Assembly (NCBI RefSeq): GCF_027706145.1
Contig: NZ_JAQFWW010000002.1
Location: 558,001-622,000 of the forward strand
Origin: Bacillus changyiensis
GTDB lineage: Bacteria; Bacillota; Bacilli; Bacillales; Bacillaceae
DNA length: 64,000 nt
Direction: 5' to 3'
The position numbers and the translations under genes are program-made. The number at the start of each line of letters is the position of its first letter. The stretch's first letter is position 1. Below, piece by piece: positions 31,771 to 40,568 of the stretch. The notes below the pieces were generated by a model. That model saw only the letters and a list, made by a program, of their open reading frames with translations. It ran no database searches and was not told the origin of the DNA.

Positions 31771-33840
31771 ATGGATATGATGACGGATAAACGAGTCCGT
31801 TTGACCATTAAAACGATCCGGGCTTTTCTGTTCATCAGTATATTGATGATCCTCTTCCTTTCGATTCTTGTGATCTCGGTGATTCTTGTTGCTAGATGGC
31901 AGGGTGCTCCTGCTGTTCAGATTGCAAAGTCAACTGTACTTTATGATGGAAATGGAAAACAGCTAGGTGAGACACATGGTGGGCAGAAACGGTATTGGGT
32001 TTCACTTGAGGATATTAACCCCACTGTCATTGATGCAACAATTGCTGTTGAGGATCGAAACTTTTTTCAACACCATGGGTTTGACTATCTCCGAATGGCT
32101 GGAGCCGCAATTGCCGATTTGAAAGCGATGTCTAAAGTTCAAGGAGCAAGTACGATTACCCAACAATATGCGAGAAATCTCTTTCTCGAACATGATAAAA
32201 CATGGAAAAGAAAATGGAATGAGGCTTTCTATACGATCCGCCTTGAGCAAAACTATTCAAAAAAAGACATATTAGAAGGCTATTTAAATACGATTTATTA
32301 TGGACATGGGGCATATGGAGTAGAAGCTGCTTCCCGTTTGTATTTTGGCAAGCATGCTAAAGATATTAACGCAGCCGAAGCAGCAATGCTTGCCGGCATT
32401 CCAAAAGGTCCATCACTCTACTCCCCATTGGTTAACGAAAAAAAAGCGAAGCAGCGGCAAGAAATGATTTTAACGATGATGGCGAAACAACACAAGTTGT
32501 CAAAACAGGAGGCGGCAAAACTCAAAAAAATGCCGCTTACCTACCAGCAACTGGATCAACAATCAGATGCGAAAACTGCGCCTTATTTTTTTGATGAAGC
32601 TTTAAAGGAAACCGCACGCATCTTAGATTTAACACCAGGACAAGCGGAAGCAGGCGGTTATCACATTCACACAACAATCAATCCTCGTCTGCAAAAAATT
32701 GCTGAACAGACGCTCAATCATACAATCGATTCGACATCTGATATTCAAGCGGGATTTGTTGCAATCGATCCAACAACCGGCCATGTCCTCGCTCTTGTGG
32801 GTGGACGCGATTATCAAAAAAGTACATTTAACCGTGTGACACAGGCGAAGCGACAGCCCGGTTCAACGATGAAACCATTTCTATATTATGCAGCCATTCA
32901 AAACGGATTTACACCAGCAACACGAATGCGAAGCGCTGAAACAACTTTTGATCTTGGACGTGGTGAAATCTATTCCCCGGGCAATTATCATGGATATTAT
33001 GCAGATGGACCGATTACCCTGTTACAGGCACTTGCTTTATCTGACAATATTTACGCAGTCAAAACACACCTTTTTCTCGGGATGGATAAACTTGTAAATA
33101 CCGCGAAACAATTTGGAATTGATAGCCATTTAGAGAAGGTACCATCGCTTGCCTTAGGAACTTCTCCAGTTAAACCGATTGAGATGGTGAACGGTTATGC
33201 AATGTTTGCAAATGGCGGAAAAAAAATTAAACCGTCTTTTATTACAAAAATTACTGATTCAGATGGTAACGTACTCTACGAAAAACCAAACGATGACCAA
33301 CAGATCATCGACCAACAGGCGGCTTTTATTACAGCCCATATGATGACAGGGATGTTTGACAAATCTCTCAATGGCTATACATCAGTAACCGGTCAGAAGA
33401 TAGCTGACCAATTAACACGCGATTATGCCGGGAAATCAGGAACAACCAGTACAGACAGCTGGATGATCGGCTTTTATCCCGGTCTTGCTTCAGGTGTCTG
33501 GACAGGATATGACAAAGAACGAACAATCGATGCTGTAGCCGAACGAAACTACGCCAAACAAATTTGGGCCACCTTTATGGAAAAAGCACTTGAAAACCAG
33601 CCCTATCGAGCATTACTACCGCCAGAAGGGGTGGAAGGGATGTACATTGACCCTGTCACAGGTTATGGCGCTGCACCGAGCTGTCCCACTAAACATTTCA
33701 GCTATTTTATAGAAGGAACAGAACCAGAACAAGTTTGTTTCGGCAAGGAAATCGATGAAGAACAAGAAAAACCACCAAAATCAACGAAACCAAAGAAACC
33801 GCTAAAATGGTGGGAAAGATGGTTTAGAAAAAACGAATAA
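31771..33840 (+). CDS. pbpG: Class A penicillin-binding protein PbpG (PBP2d)
   Basis: Bifunctional wall synthase used in spore peptidoglycan formation. The 689-residue protein has a short cytoplasmic N-terminus, one membrane helix (about residues 17-42), a GT51 glycosyltransferase domain (catalytic Glu in AVEDRNFF, GASTITQQ, LEGYLN), and a transpeptidase domain with SxxK in QPGSTMKPF, SDN in ALSDNIY, and KSGTT. It ends in a basic, proline-rich tail. It equals ywhE. GAGGAGGAG precedes the ATG by eight bases. Confidence 0.93.
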   Translation: MDMMTDKRVRLTIKTIRAFLFISILMILFLSILVISVILVARWQGAPAVQIAKSTVLYDGNGKQLGETHGGQKRYWVSLEDINPTVIDATIAVEDRNFFQHHGFDYLRMAGAAIADLKAMSKVQGASTITQQYARNLFLEHDKTWKRKWNEAFYTIRLEQNYSKKDILEGYLNTIYYGHGAYGVEAASRLYFGKHAKDINAAEAAMLAGIPKGPSLYSPLVNEKKAKQRQEMILTMMAKQHKLSKQEAAKLKKMPLTYQQLDQQSDAKTAPYFFDEALKETARILDLTPGQAEAGGYHIHTTINPRLQKIAEQTLNHTIDSTSDIQAGFVAIDPTTGHVLALVGGRDYQKSTFNRVTQAKRQPGSTMKPFLYYAAIQNGFTPATRMRSAETTFDLGRGEIYSPGNYHGYYADGPITLLQALALSDNIYAVKTHLFLGMDKLVNTAKQFGIDSHLEKVPSLALGTSPVKPIEMVNGYAMFANGGKKIKPSFITKITDSDGNVLYEKPNDDQQIIDQQAAFITAHMMTGMFDKSLNGYTSVTGQKIADQLTRDYAGKSGTTSTDSWMIGFYPGLASGVWTGYDKERTIDAVAERNYAKQIWATFMEKALENQPYRALLPPEGVEGMYIDPVTGYGAAPSCPTKHFSYFIEGTEPEQVCFGKEIDEEQEKPPKSTKPKKPLKWWERWFRKNE

Positions 33841-33870
33841 AACTGCACCCCATATGAGGCGTGCAGTTTT
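33839..33870. terminator. Bidirectional terminator between pbpG and fabZ
   Basis: Stem AAAACTGCAC/GTGCAGTTTT (33839-33848 with 33861-33870), followed by GTTTTATT. Confidence 0.85.
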
Positions 33871-33873
33871 GTT

Positions 33874-34302
33874 TTATTGTTTGTAAAGAGCGAATGTCAC
33901 TTCTGCTTCACAAGCCATTTCTCCATCTACTGTCGCAACAGCATGGGCTTTTGCAATGGACCCCCGTACTCTTGTTATGTCTACTTCGAGCCGTAACTGA
34001 TCTCCTGGATGGACTTGTTTTTTGAAACGACAACGGTCAATCCCAGCAAACAACCCAATCTTGCCTCGGTTTTCACCCTTCATTAACATCACGACTGCAC
34101 TTACTTGTGCTAACGCTTCCACAATGAGAACGCCCGGCATGACCGGATAATCTGGAAAGTGTCCATCAAAGAATTGTTCATTAGCGGAAACATTTTTAAT
34201 TCCGACTGCCCGCTTCCCTTCCTCCACTTCAAGAATACGATCTACTAATAAAAACGGATCACGGTGTGGAATAATTTCTTTTATTTGTTGGGTATGGAAC
34301 AT
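33874..34302 (-). CDS. fabZ: 3-hydroxyacyl-[acyl-carrier-protein] dehydratase
   Basis: Removes water from 3-hydroxyacyl-ACP in fatty-acid elongation. The 142-residue hot-dog-fold protein has the catalytic His in [19 protein letters not shown] and the Glu in VEALAQ. The ATG at 34302 lies seven bases after AAGGAGA. In B. subtilis fabZ (ywpB) is elsewhere near mscL; here it lies between pbpG and ywhD, a small rearrangement. Confidence 0.95.
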   Translation of the reverse strand: MFHTQQIKEIIPHRDPFLLVDRILEVEEGKRAVGIKNVSANEQFFDGHFPDYPVMPGVLIVEALAQVSAVVMLMKGENRGKIGLFAGIDRCRFKKQVHPGDQLRLEVDITRVRGSIAKAHAVATVDGEMACEAEVTFALYKQ

Positions 34303-34473
34303 CAATCTCTCTCCTTCACTAAAACATAAATTAGTACCTGGTCATACGATTATATCATATGACCAGATGTAAATATGAGCTATCATTAGGAAGAACAGAG
34401 TATGATAAACGAAGGCCGCCCCGAAAATGAAAAAGCATGTGCCCGGTATAACTCCAGACACATGCCAATATTG

Positions 34474-34989
34474 CTACTCCTGCAACAAACCTTTTTTGAG
34501 TTCAGCTGATGAACGATCCCAAAATCCCTGATCGTGTTGTTTAAGAAATTCCGCAAGAACACGCTTAGAATCTTCATCCATATGTTCAACAATTATCTTC
34601 CGTTTCATCGACTTATCCATTAGGTTGACATGTTCAGGCAATGATTTATAGCCACGGCGAATGCTTCTGTCGACTGTCATTTCACAAGCGGTAACTCCTG
34701 CATAATAAGGCCCTTCCTCTTTGCGGTCAATCGTCACCCATACAAGCCAGTAAGGTTTTCCATTTGGCACTTCCTCTTTATTCGGAAGAAATTTAATCCC
34801 TTTTTCAACCGTACTTCTGGCATGCATTGCACCAATATCGATAAATGCTTCTTTTTCCAACACATCGACGAAAACAGGAGAAATGTTATCAAGGCTTAAC
34901 GAACCGGCACCAAAACCTCCGTGTCCATCTGTCGGATCGTTTTTAATAATATTAAAACCGATCGGCTTTTTCTTTTTTCCTTGTTCCAT
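34474..34989 (-). CDS. ywhD: Conserved protein YwhD
   Basis: A 171-residue soluble protein conserved in Bacillus, function unknown. It has the family segments FNIIKNDPTDGHGGFG at the N-terminus, GAMHARS, WVTIDRKEEGPYYAG, and HVNLMDKSMKR. AGGAGG lies eight bases upstream of the ATG. It follows ywhC closely and is probably co-transcribed. Confidence 0.88.
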   Translation of the reverse strand: MEQGKKKKPIGFNIIKNDPTDGHGGFGAGSLSLDNISPVFVDVLEKEAFIDIGAMHARSTVEKGIKFLPNKEEVPNGKPYWLVWVTIDRKEEGPYYAGVTACEMTVDRSIRRGYKSLPEHVNLMDKSMKRKIIVEHMDEDSKRVLAEFLKQHDQGFWDRSSAELKKGLLQE

Positions 34990-35001
34990 AAAAAATACCT
35001 C

Positions 35002-35661
35002 CTACATCAGCGGTCTTAAAATGGTGTTAAATATACCTATGATGATGTCACGGCCATTATTTAAAAAAGGCCAGAATATAGAATTTCCAAGCGGTGTAAT
35101 GACGATGATCAAAAAAACGAGTGATCCGTATGCTTCATACTTCGTCAGCTGTGCCCGCAGATTAGGTGAGACCAGATCTTGAATGACCCGAAAACCGTCA
35201 AGCGGTGGGAATGGCATTAAATTAAAGAGAAACAACACCAAATTCAAATTGATCCATATTTCAAAACAGGTGAAGAATTCATTTGAGAAAGATAAAGGTA
35301 GAACACCGTACAGCTTTATCCCTATTGCAATCATCAAAAAACCAAAAAAAGCGAGAATGAGGTTACTGATAGGACCTGCTATAGAAACGAGAATTCCAGC
35401 AAGTCTTGGCTTTTTAAAATAAATGCGGTTAACAGGTACTGGTCTTGCCCAACCAAATCCCATAATAAAAATCAACAACGTCCCAAACGGATCAAGGTGC
35501 TTAAGCGGATTCAATGTCAGCCGGCCCTGCCGTTTTGCAGTTTCATCACCAAACTTGTATGCCACATAGGCATGAGCCAGTTCATGAACAGTAAAAGCAG
35601 CGATCAACGTCATTAAAACATATGGAATTACTTCTAATGGATATCTTAAAAAATGCTCCAA
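35002..35661 (-). CDS. ywhC: Site-2 protease-family membrane metalloprotease YwhC
   Basis: A 219-residue zinc metallopeptidase of family M50. The zinc motif HELAH lies in the first membrane segment (AAFTVHELAHAYVAY) and the third ligand is the Asp in LMPFPPLDGFRVI; about five membrane helices are seen. The substrate is unknown. The start is uncertain: a TTG at 35661 (LEHFLRYPLE) has GAGGG about 11 bases upstream and matches the likely family start, while the frame is open to another TTG at 35691. Confidence 0.82.
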   Translation of the reverse strand: MEHFLRYPLEVIPYVLMTLIAAFTVHELAHAYVAYKFGDETAKRQGRLTLNPLKHLDPFGTLLIFIMGFGWARPVPVNRIYFKKPRLAGILVSIAGPISNLILAFFGFLMIAIGIKLYGVLPLSFSNEFFTCFEIWINLNLVLFLFNLMPFPPLDGFRVIQDLVSPNLRAQLTKYEAYGSLVFLIIVITPLGNSIFWPFLNNGRDIIIGIFNTILRPLM

Positions 35662-35773
35662 AGTCGTCTTTTCCCTCTTTCTCGTATACAAAGATTTAAT
35701 ATATTACAGTATACTATAAGAGCATCTGATCCTAAAGAGATCGTTCACATTTTTAGCAGGAGGAGGAAATATC

Positions 35774-35959
35774 ATGCCATATGTCACAGTACAAATGCTC
35801 GAAGGACGCACAGACGAACAAAAAAGAAACCTCGTCGAAAAAGTAACAGAGGTCGTCTCTGAAACAACTGGTGCACCTGTCGAAAAAATTGCGGTTATCA
35901 TCGAAGAAATGAAAAAAGAAAACTACGGTGTCGCAGGCAAACGCATCAGCGATATTTAA
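35774..35959 (+). CDS. ywhB: 4-oxalocrotonate tautomerase-family protein YwhB
   Basis: A 61-residue tautomerase-superfamily subunit. The catalytic N-terminal proline follows the initiator Met (MPYVTVQMLEGRT), and Arg residues in GRTDEQKRNL match the active-site positions. Relatives form hexamers; the natural substrate is unknown. AGGAGGAGG precedes the ATG. It is divergent from ywhC. Confidence 0.9.
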   Translation: MPYVTVQMLEGRTDEQKRNLVEKVTEVVSETTGAPVEKIAVIIEEMKKENYGVAGKRISDI

Positions 35960-35971
35960 TAGGACATGATC

Positions 35972-36002
35972 ACCCGAATAATACATAAACGATTATTCGG
36001 GT
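35972..36002 (+). terminator. Terminator of ywhB
   Basis: Stem ACCCGAATAAT/ATTATTCGGGT (35972-35982 with 35992-36002), followed by a weak T-rich stretch. Confidence 0.7.
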
Positions 36003-36105
36003 TGATTGCTCTTCATCCCCTTCAACTTCACACGCCATTCACCCATACTGTAATATAGAAAAGACCCTAGCTGCAATTGTAGACAAACCCCTTGGAGGTT
36101 GAACA

Positions 36106-36834
36106 ATGAACAAACTGATTATATTCTGTTTCACTTTCATATTAGCTGTGACAGGCGGATGCACTATGAATGACAAACAAAACAGCAAGGAAGACAACAA
36201 TACCGAAGCTGTGAAACCGATCGATATAGACCCGAAAGATTTACCTAAAGTTCCGGCTTTTCAGGATAAGGCAACAAGAGAATATATGGCGTCTACGAAA
36301 GAAGTCGAGCCTGGGTATTATTTGTTGGAGTCGAAGTTGAAAGGATTTACAATAGAATTTCCTATGAATGGGAAAATAATTCAAAGGCTAACCGAAAATA
36401 ACGGTGAAGATTATGAAACTATTATTTTTGAAAGTTATAACAAAAAAACAAATACTTCCATTACTAGTGATATAAGTTATTTCCATAATAAAGATTATAC
36501 TTTGGAAACCGTAATTGATTCAGTTAAAGGGAAAAATGGATATAAAGGGGATTTTAATAAAACAAGAAAACCCGAAAAAGAAATATATTTTGCTTACAAA
36601 AAAACCGTTTTTAACAACCCAGATCGAAAGTATAATGATTTTTATATGTATTTTGGTTATATAAAGTCAACAGAAGTGAAGCACTCTGGCATAGAATTTT
36701 CTTTTAGCGTTAATTGTAATGACGATAAAAAACCATGTACTCTCAATGAGAAAAAAGCTAAAAAAGAAGCATACAAAATTATTGATTCAATAACTTTTAA
36801 TGTAAATAAGAAGGAGCAGAAAGATGGCAAGTAA
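36106..36834 (+). CDS. Lipoprotein, candidate immunity protein for a lipase toxin (copy 1)
   Basis: A 242-residue lipoprotein: hydrophobic signal (residues 4-16), lipobox VTGGC with lipidated C19, then a polar linker and a mainly beta domain. It shares an almost identical N-terminal third and C-terminal third with the second lipoprotein (37362-38096) but differs in the middle (about residues 75-150). Its 3' end overlaps the truncated effector copy by 11 bases. By analogy with TilA lipoproteins that protect against TslA in S. aureus, it may be an orphan immunity protein; this is inference from context and architecture. Confidence 0.65.
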   Translation: MNKLIIFCFTFILAVTGGCTMNDKQNSKEDNNTEAVKPIDIDPKDLPKVPAFQDKATREYMASTKEVEPGYYLLESKLKGFTIEFPMNGKIIQRLTENNGEDYETIIFESYNKKTNTSITSDISYFHNKDYTLETVIDSVKGKNGYKGDFNKTRKPEKEIYFAYKKTVFNNPDRKYNDFYMYFGYIKSTEVKHSGIEFSFSVNCNDDKKPCTLNEKKAKKEAYKIIDSITFNVNKKEQKDGK

Positions 36835-37079
36835 AAATATTTTCGCAAATGAGACTGTGAAAATGAGATTAATTGATCTCGAATATCGATACAAAAAACG
36901 CTTTAATACAACTAATAAACGTGATCTAGCAAAAGCAAAACAGGATTTTGCAGCTAATGTGCGTCCAATTTATAAAGATGAACTAATAAGGAAAGGAACT
37001 CCCGAAAGATATGAAGATTTACACATCTAAAGAGCTTTTAAAAAATAAAGTTGAGTCTATTAAAAATTCAGAACATGAC
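36824..37079 (+). pseudogene. Remnant of the lipase effector gene (first copy)
   Basis: A 68-codon frame (36824-37030) starting MASKNIFANETVK with AAGGAG upstream. It matches the first 50 or so residues of the intact effector gene at 38086, then shifts frame around GAACTAATAAGGAAAGG. Nucleotide similarity continues past the stop, through ACATCTAAAGAGCTTTTAAA, and ends at about 37079. The rest of the effector is missing, leaving a lipoprotein gene without its partner. Confidence 0.85.
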
Positions 37080-37361
37080 ACTTATTAGTCTAACCTTGAA
37101 TGATTTGATTCCATTCCATCAAAATCACCCCTAAGTCTTTAGACCTCTTTTCTCTGCCTGAGAACACCCAACACCCATCTCTTCATCCTTGTCATATCAA
37201 TGATCATCCTTGATAATCAGCACTTCAACAAACCACCCAAGACCAATTTCCTATTTAACTCTATTCCCCCATCTTGTAACATGAAATTGGATAAAATCAT
37301 CAATTGTAAACAGGCCATTCGGCTTAATTGCTTGCAAGCCTAAACCTTTGGAGGTTGACCA
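37080..37361. other. Intergenic spacer inside the effector island
   Basis: About 280 bases with no gene. No clear promoter or terminator was found; the last 15 bases hold the ribosome site shared with copy A. It may be what remains after deletion of the first effector gene. Confidence 0.4.
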
Positions 37362-38336
37362 ATGAAAAAAATGATCATAATCTGTTTTACTTTAATGTTA
37401 GCTATGACAGGAGGATGCAGTATGAATGACAAACAAAACAGCAAGGAAGACAACAATACCGAAGCTGTGAAACCGATCGATATAGACCCGAAAGATTTAC
37501 CTAAAGTTCCGGCTTTTCAGGATAAGGAAACAAGAAAGTATATGGCATCTACGAAAGAAGTCGAGCCTGGCTATTATTTGTTGGAGTCGAAGTTGAATGG
37601 GTTTACGATCGCATTTCCCGACAATGGTAAAATTGTTCAAAGGCTAACCGAAAATGACGGTGAAAACTATGAAAGTATTGTTTTTGAAGGTCACAATTCC
37701 AAAACAAATATCTATATCGGCGGTGATTTAAGTTATTATTATAAAACAAGTATTGTTGATAATATTGAAATGATGCTTGATGCTGTCAAAGGACAGAATG
37801 GATATAAAGGTGACTTTGACAAAATTGAAAAACCTGGAAAAGAAATATATTTTGCTTTTACAAAAACCGTTTTTAATAACCCAGATCGAAAGTATAATGA
37901 TTCATATATGTATTTTGGTTATATAAAGTCTACAGAAGTGAAGCACTCTGGTATAGATTTTTCTTTTATTATTAATTGTCATGACGATAAAAAACCATGT
38001 ATTCTCAATGAGAAAAAAGCTAAAGCCGAAGCCAAGAAAATGATTGATTCAATAACTTTTAATGTAAATAACAAGGAGCAGAAAAATGGCAAGTAACAAT
38101 ATTTTCGCAAATGAGACTGTGAAAATAAGACTAATTGATCTCGAATATCGATACAAAAACCGCTTTAATACAACTAATAAAAGTGATCTAGCAAAAGCAA
38201 AACAGGATTTTGAAACTGATGTGCGTCGAATTTATAAAGAGGAAACGAATAAGGAACTCCCTAAAGATATTGAGATCTATACATCTAAAGAGCTTTTAAA
38301 AAATAAAGATGAGTCTATTAAAAATTCAGGCTATGA
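37348..38336 (+). repeat. Tandem duplication, copy B (lipoprotein plus effector 5' end)
   Basis: Second unit of the repeat, offset 1256 to 1262 bases from copy A (two extra codons in the lipoprotein gene). Here the effector continues past the repeated segment. Confidence 0.8.
37362..38096 (+). CDS. Lipoprotein, candidate immunity protein for a lipase toxin (copy 2)
   Basis: A 244-residue lipoprotein with signal MKKMIIICFTLMLAMTGGC, lipidated C19, and the same polar linker as copy 1 (EDNNTEAVKPIDIDPKD). The variable middle part includes IYIGGDLSYYYKTS; the end repeats YMYFGYIKSTEVKHSG. GGAGG lies upstream of the ATG. It overlaps the effector start by 11 bases, so the two proteins are probably made together, as expected of a toxin-immunity pair with a membrane-anchored protector. 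Confidence 0.7.
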   Translation: MKKMIIICFTLMLAMTGGCSMNDKQNSKEDNNTEAVKPIDIDPKDLPKVPAFQDKETRKYMASTKEVEPGYYLLESKLNGFTIAFPDNGKIVQRLTENDGENYESIVFEGHNSKTNIYIGGDLSYYYKTSIVDNIEMMLDAVKGQNGYKGDFDKIEKPGKEIYFAFTKTVFNNPDRKYNDSYMYFGYIKSTEVKHSGIDFSFIINCHDDKKPCILNEKKAKAEAKKMIDSITFNVNNKEQKNGK

Positions 38337-39372
38337 CGGGACAGCCATCCATATTAAAGACAAGAAACATAACACAGATCAACTGCAAGTCATTTCCCAA
38401 GGAAGCCAAGAAGATCGTGACTGGGAATATAATTTTTTTGGTCTTTTTGCAGGTATTGATGACAGTGAATATAAGGGAGCAAAGGCATTTACAAAAGAGG
38501 CCAAAAAAAAGACCGGGAATCCCAAAAATTTAAAATCATACGCAATGGGGCATTCACTTGCTAATAATAATCAAGTTCTTGTGAAATTGACTGATGGTGA
38601 ATTTGATGAGGTATATGCACTAAATGGTGCTCAAATTAGTATAGATCATATCCTAAAAGTCGATAAAAAGTTGAAGAATAATATCCAAAATAAGTTTCAT
38701 ACTTTTAATACCGACTCCATCCCACCTGAAAAACTAAAAAAAGCCATCATCAAATACTACAAAGACAAAGGGGTCACCGCAAACATCACCCAGCGTATCT
38801 CCAAAGATGATCCGCTCTACGGTGCCAGCGGCAAAGCAGATTTCATTACATTTGGTGATGTAAAAATGACAGATACAAACCGGGACATCAAAGGGCTTCG
38901 CAGTGTCATTGATCAAATTCCTGATGAAGATGTACGGAGTTTGAAAAAATATTTTCAGCAGTACTCGGCTGATTACAAAAATGGTGGAATTAAAGGATTT
39001 GTCCTAAAAGCAACTGGTGTCGATATAGATATTTTGTCTGAAATTACAGAAAAAGGTAATGTAGGTAAAGCAACATACCCTGTCTTACATCCAATAAAAA
39101 CCAAAGAATTGCTTGATGGAATTGATGAAAAGTTACCTGAGTTAAAAAAACTAATTGAGAAAGTTAAGGATTATAAGGACCCTATTCTCGATCAGCTTGA
39201 AGCAGATGGTTATATTGGGAAACGAAGAAAAAGATTTTGCAAAAAGACCTTAATGATGTCATTAGTCATATCGAGGCAATGGAAGCCTTATATGAGAGTA
39301 TTAGAGAGGATACAAAAGGGTTTAATCTATTACGGACTCTATCAAATCCAATTAATACAGCACATTTATTAA
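38086..39372 (+). CDS. Lipase-like effector, N-terminal part (TslA-like; frameshift near its end)
   Basis: A 428-codon frame. Residues 85-290 look like an alpha/beta-hydrolase: strands GTAIHIKDK and LQVISQGSQ, and a nucleophile elbow YAMGHSLANNN with Ser157 in GHSLA. There is no signal peptide. The last 45 or so codons (from about RFCKKTL) are out of frame; the true continuation is the frame at 39237, and one extra A in the A5 run at 39228-39232 would join them into about 641 residues. N-terminal lipase followed by a helical C-terminus is the reversed order of type VII-secreted TslA. AAGGAG precedes the ATG. Confidence 0.7.
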   Translation: MASNNIFANETVKIRLIDLEYRYKNRFNTTNKSDLAKAKQDFETDVRRIYKEETNKELPKDIEIYTSKELLKNKDESIKNSGYDGTAIHIKDKKHNTDQLQVISQGSQEDRDWEYNFFGLFAGIDDSEYKGAKAFTKEAKKKTGNPKNLKSYAMGHSLANNNQVLVKLTDGEFDEVYALNGAQISIDHILKVDKKLKNNIQNKFHTFNTDSIPPEKLKKAIIKYYKDKGVTANITQRISKDDPLYGASGKADFITFGDVKMTDTNRDIKGLRSVIDQIPDEDVRSLKKYFQQYSADYKNGGIKGFVLKATGVDIDILSEITEKGNVGKATYPVLHPIKTKELLDGIDEKLPELKKLIEKVKDYKDPILDQLEADGYIGKRRKRFCKKTLMMSLVISRQWKPYMRVLERIQKGLIYYGLYQIQLIQHIY

Positions 39373-40010
39373 AAAAGTTAGGAGCTATGTATTTCATTTA
39401 TAAAGACCTAGAAAAATCCCTAGACAAACTCGATAAAGACTCAAAAGACCTGATCAAACTTCTTGGTGAAGGTCATGGCCTAACACCGATGTTAAACGCC
39501 TTAGCAAAAAAAGGCTTCAGTTACCAAGGCGAAGATATGTACTATTCCAAAAAAGGGAAAGATGGCAAAGAGATTAAGGTGAATCTTTCATCATCTTTGC
39601 GAATTTATCGGGATGGATTGAAGGCTGTTTCCGAGGTGGAAGATCAGATTGACAACTATTGCCGTATTGTTCAGCATGAATTTGACCATGATTTTGATCA
39701 GAAAAAACGTGATTTAAAAACGGAGATTCACCGCATGGAAGCGACCCCAATATTGGCAAAGCTTAGTTTACAAGTTTTACTTCAATCCGGGTTTAGTCAC
39801 ATAGGTGATAACATTGAAAAAGTGAATGTTCATGAGTCGTTTGAAACAGCACCGCTTCCTCAGTTTGACGGTATTGTGAAGGAATTGAAAAATATCGCTA
39901 GTGAAAAGAAGAAGTTTGTCGAAGATGTTCGCTCAAGCATTGAAAAATTGCTTGATCATGATAAAACGATTTCGGCCATGTTTAATTATCAACCGCAGGA
40001 GGCTGGATAA
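39237..40010 (+). CDS. Effector C-terminal helical part (reverse LXG-like targeting domain candidate)
   Basis: About 257 codons in the frame that continues the upstream effector. No ribosome site or plausible start lies at its 5' end, which supports it being the C-terminal half rather than a separate gene. It is predicted almost wholly helical, with heptad-like stretches (LEKSLDKLDKDSKDLIKLL; VEDVRSSIEKLLDHDKTIS). A short beta section (SYQGEDMYYSKKGKDGKEIKVN) interrupts the helices. Such helical C-termini serve as the secretion-targeting domain in TslA-type proteins. It ends two bases before the small partner gene. Confidence 0.65.
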   Translation: MQKDLNDVISHIEAMEALYESIREDTKGFNLLRTLSNPINTAHLLKKLGAMYFIYKDLEKSLDKLDKDSKDLIKLLGEGHGLTPMLNALAKKGFSYQGEDMYYSKKGKDGKEIKVNLSSSLRIYRDGLKAVSEVEDQIDNYCRIVQHEFDHDFDQKKRDLKTEIHRMEATPILAKLSLQVLLQSGFSHIGDNIEKVNVHESFETAPLPQFDGIVKELKNIASEKKKFVEDVRSSIEKLLDHDKTISAMFNYQPQEAG

Positions 40011-40011
40011 A

Positions 40012-40374
40012 ATGGTGAAGCCACTGACTGACCAACTAGAAAAAACAGAAACCGTTTCGATCAAACATAAGTTTTTAAGCAGTGTGTCAACAGATGACAA
40101 GGTGAAAAAACTAAATCAACCACTTCACCATATCAATAACACGATGACTGACTACAATCAGAAACTAAACGATGAAACTGATAAACAGGAAGGCGCCATC
40201 ATCAAAAAGATAAAGGAAGAGGTCAGTAAGAAAAGTCAGAGCTGCAAAAAAAAGATTCATCGCATGAAAGAAGATCATCAAAAGCTTGCAGGCCATTACC
40301 ACAATATCATTGAAACACTTAGAGAACAGAATATGACGGTTTATTATAAAAAGAAAGTCGATGGAAAGGCCTAA
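40012..40374 (+). CDS. Small helical protein, candidate TlaA-like effector partner
   Basis: A 120-residue, charged, helical protein with a coiled-coil-like centre (VKKLNQPLHHINNTMTDYN; EEVSKKSQSCKKKIHRMKED). There is no signal or membrane segment. The ATG at 40012 has AGGAGG nine bases upstream and follows the effector stop immediately. In S. aureus the TslA toxin is accompanied by small helical TlaA proteins that bind its targeting domain; this gene has the right place, size and character, but no sequence family could be confirmed. Confidence 0.6.
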   Translation: MVKPLTDQLEKTETVSIKHKFLSSVSTDDKVKKLNQPLHHINNTMTDYNQKLNDETDKQEGAIIKKIKEEVSKKSQSCKKKIHRMKEDHQKLAGHYHNIIETLREQNMTVYYKKKVDGKA

Positions 40375-40385
40375 ATACACTAGAG

Positions 40386-40416
40386 GTAAGGAAGAACCGC
40401 ACACATTCTTCCTTAC
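40386..40416 (+). terminator. Hairpin at the end of the effector operon
   Basis: Perfect 11-base stem GTAAGGAAGAA/TTCTTCCTTAC with a nine-base loop. A T-run comes only about 15 bases later (CTTTTT), so it may be a weak terminator. Confidence 0.5.
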
Positions 40417-40568
40417 AACTCTTCTGCCTTTTTAAACACTTTTCTTAACAACCCCAGCTTTACAAGACCACCCCTAAGACTGAAACACTCTCCACACAAT
40501 AATTCCTAAAACACAAAACTCTTTTAAGATATCATAAAATAACGCAATAACTATAGGAGGCCTATTAA

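Larger units (their letters stand above)
36092..37079 (+). repeat. Tandem duplication, copy A (lipoprotein plus effector 5' end)
   Basis: From the ribosome site TTGGAGGTTGA through the lipoprotein gene and about 255 bases of the effector gene, this unit aligns with 37348-38336. Identity is nearly complete over the first 170 bases, lower in the middle of the lipoprotein gene, and high again across its 3' end and the effector start. Homology stops at about 37079. Confidence 0.8.
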
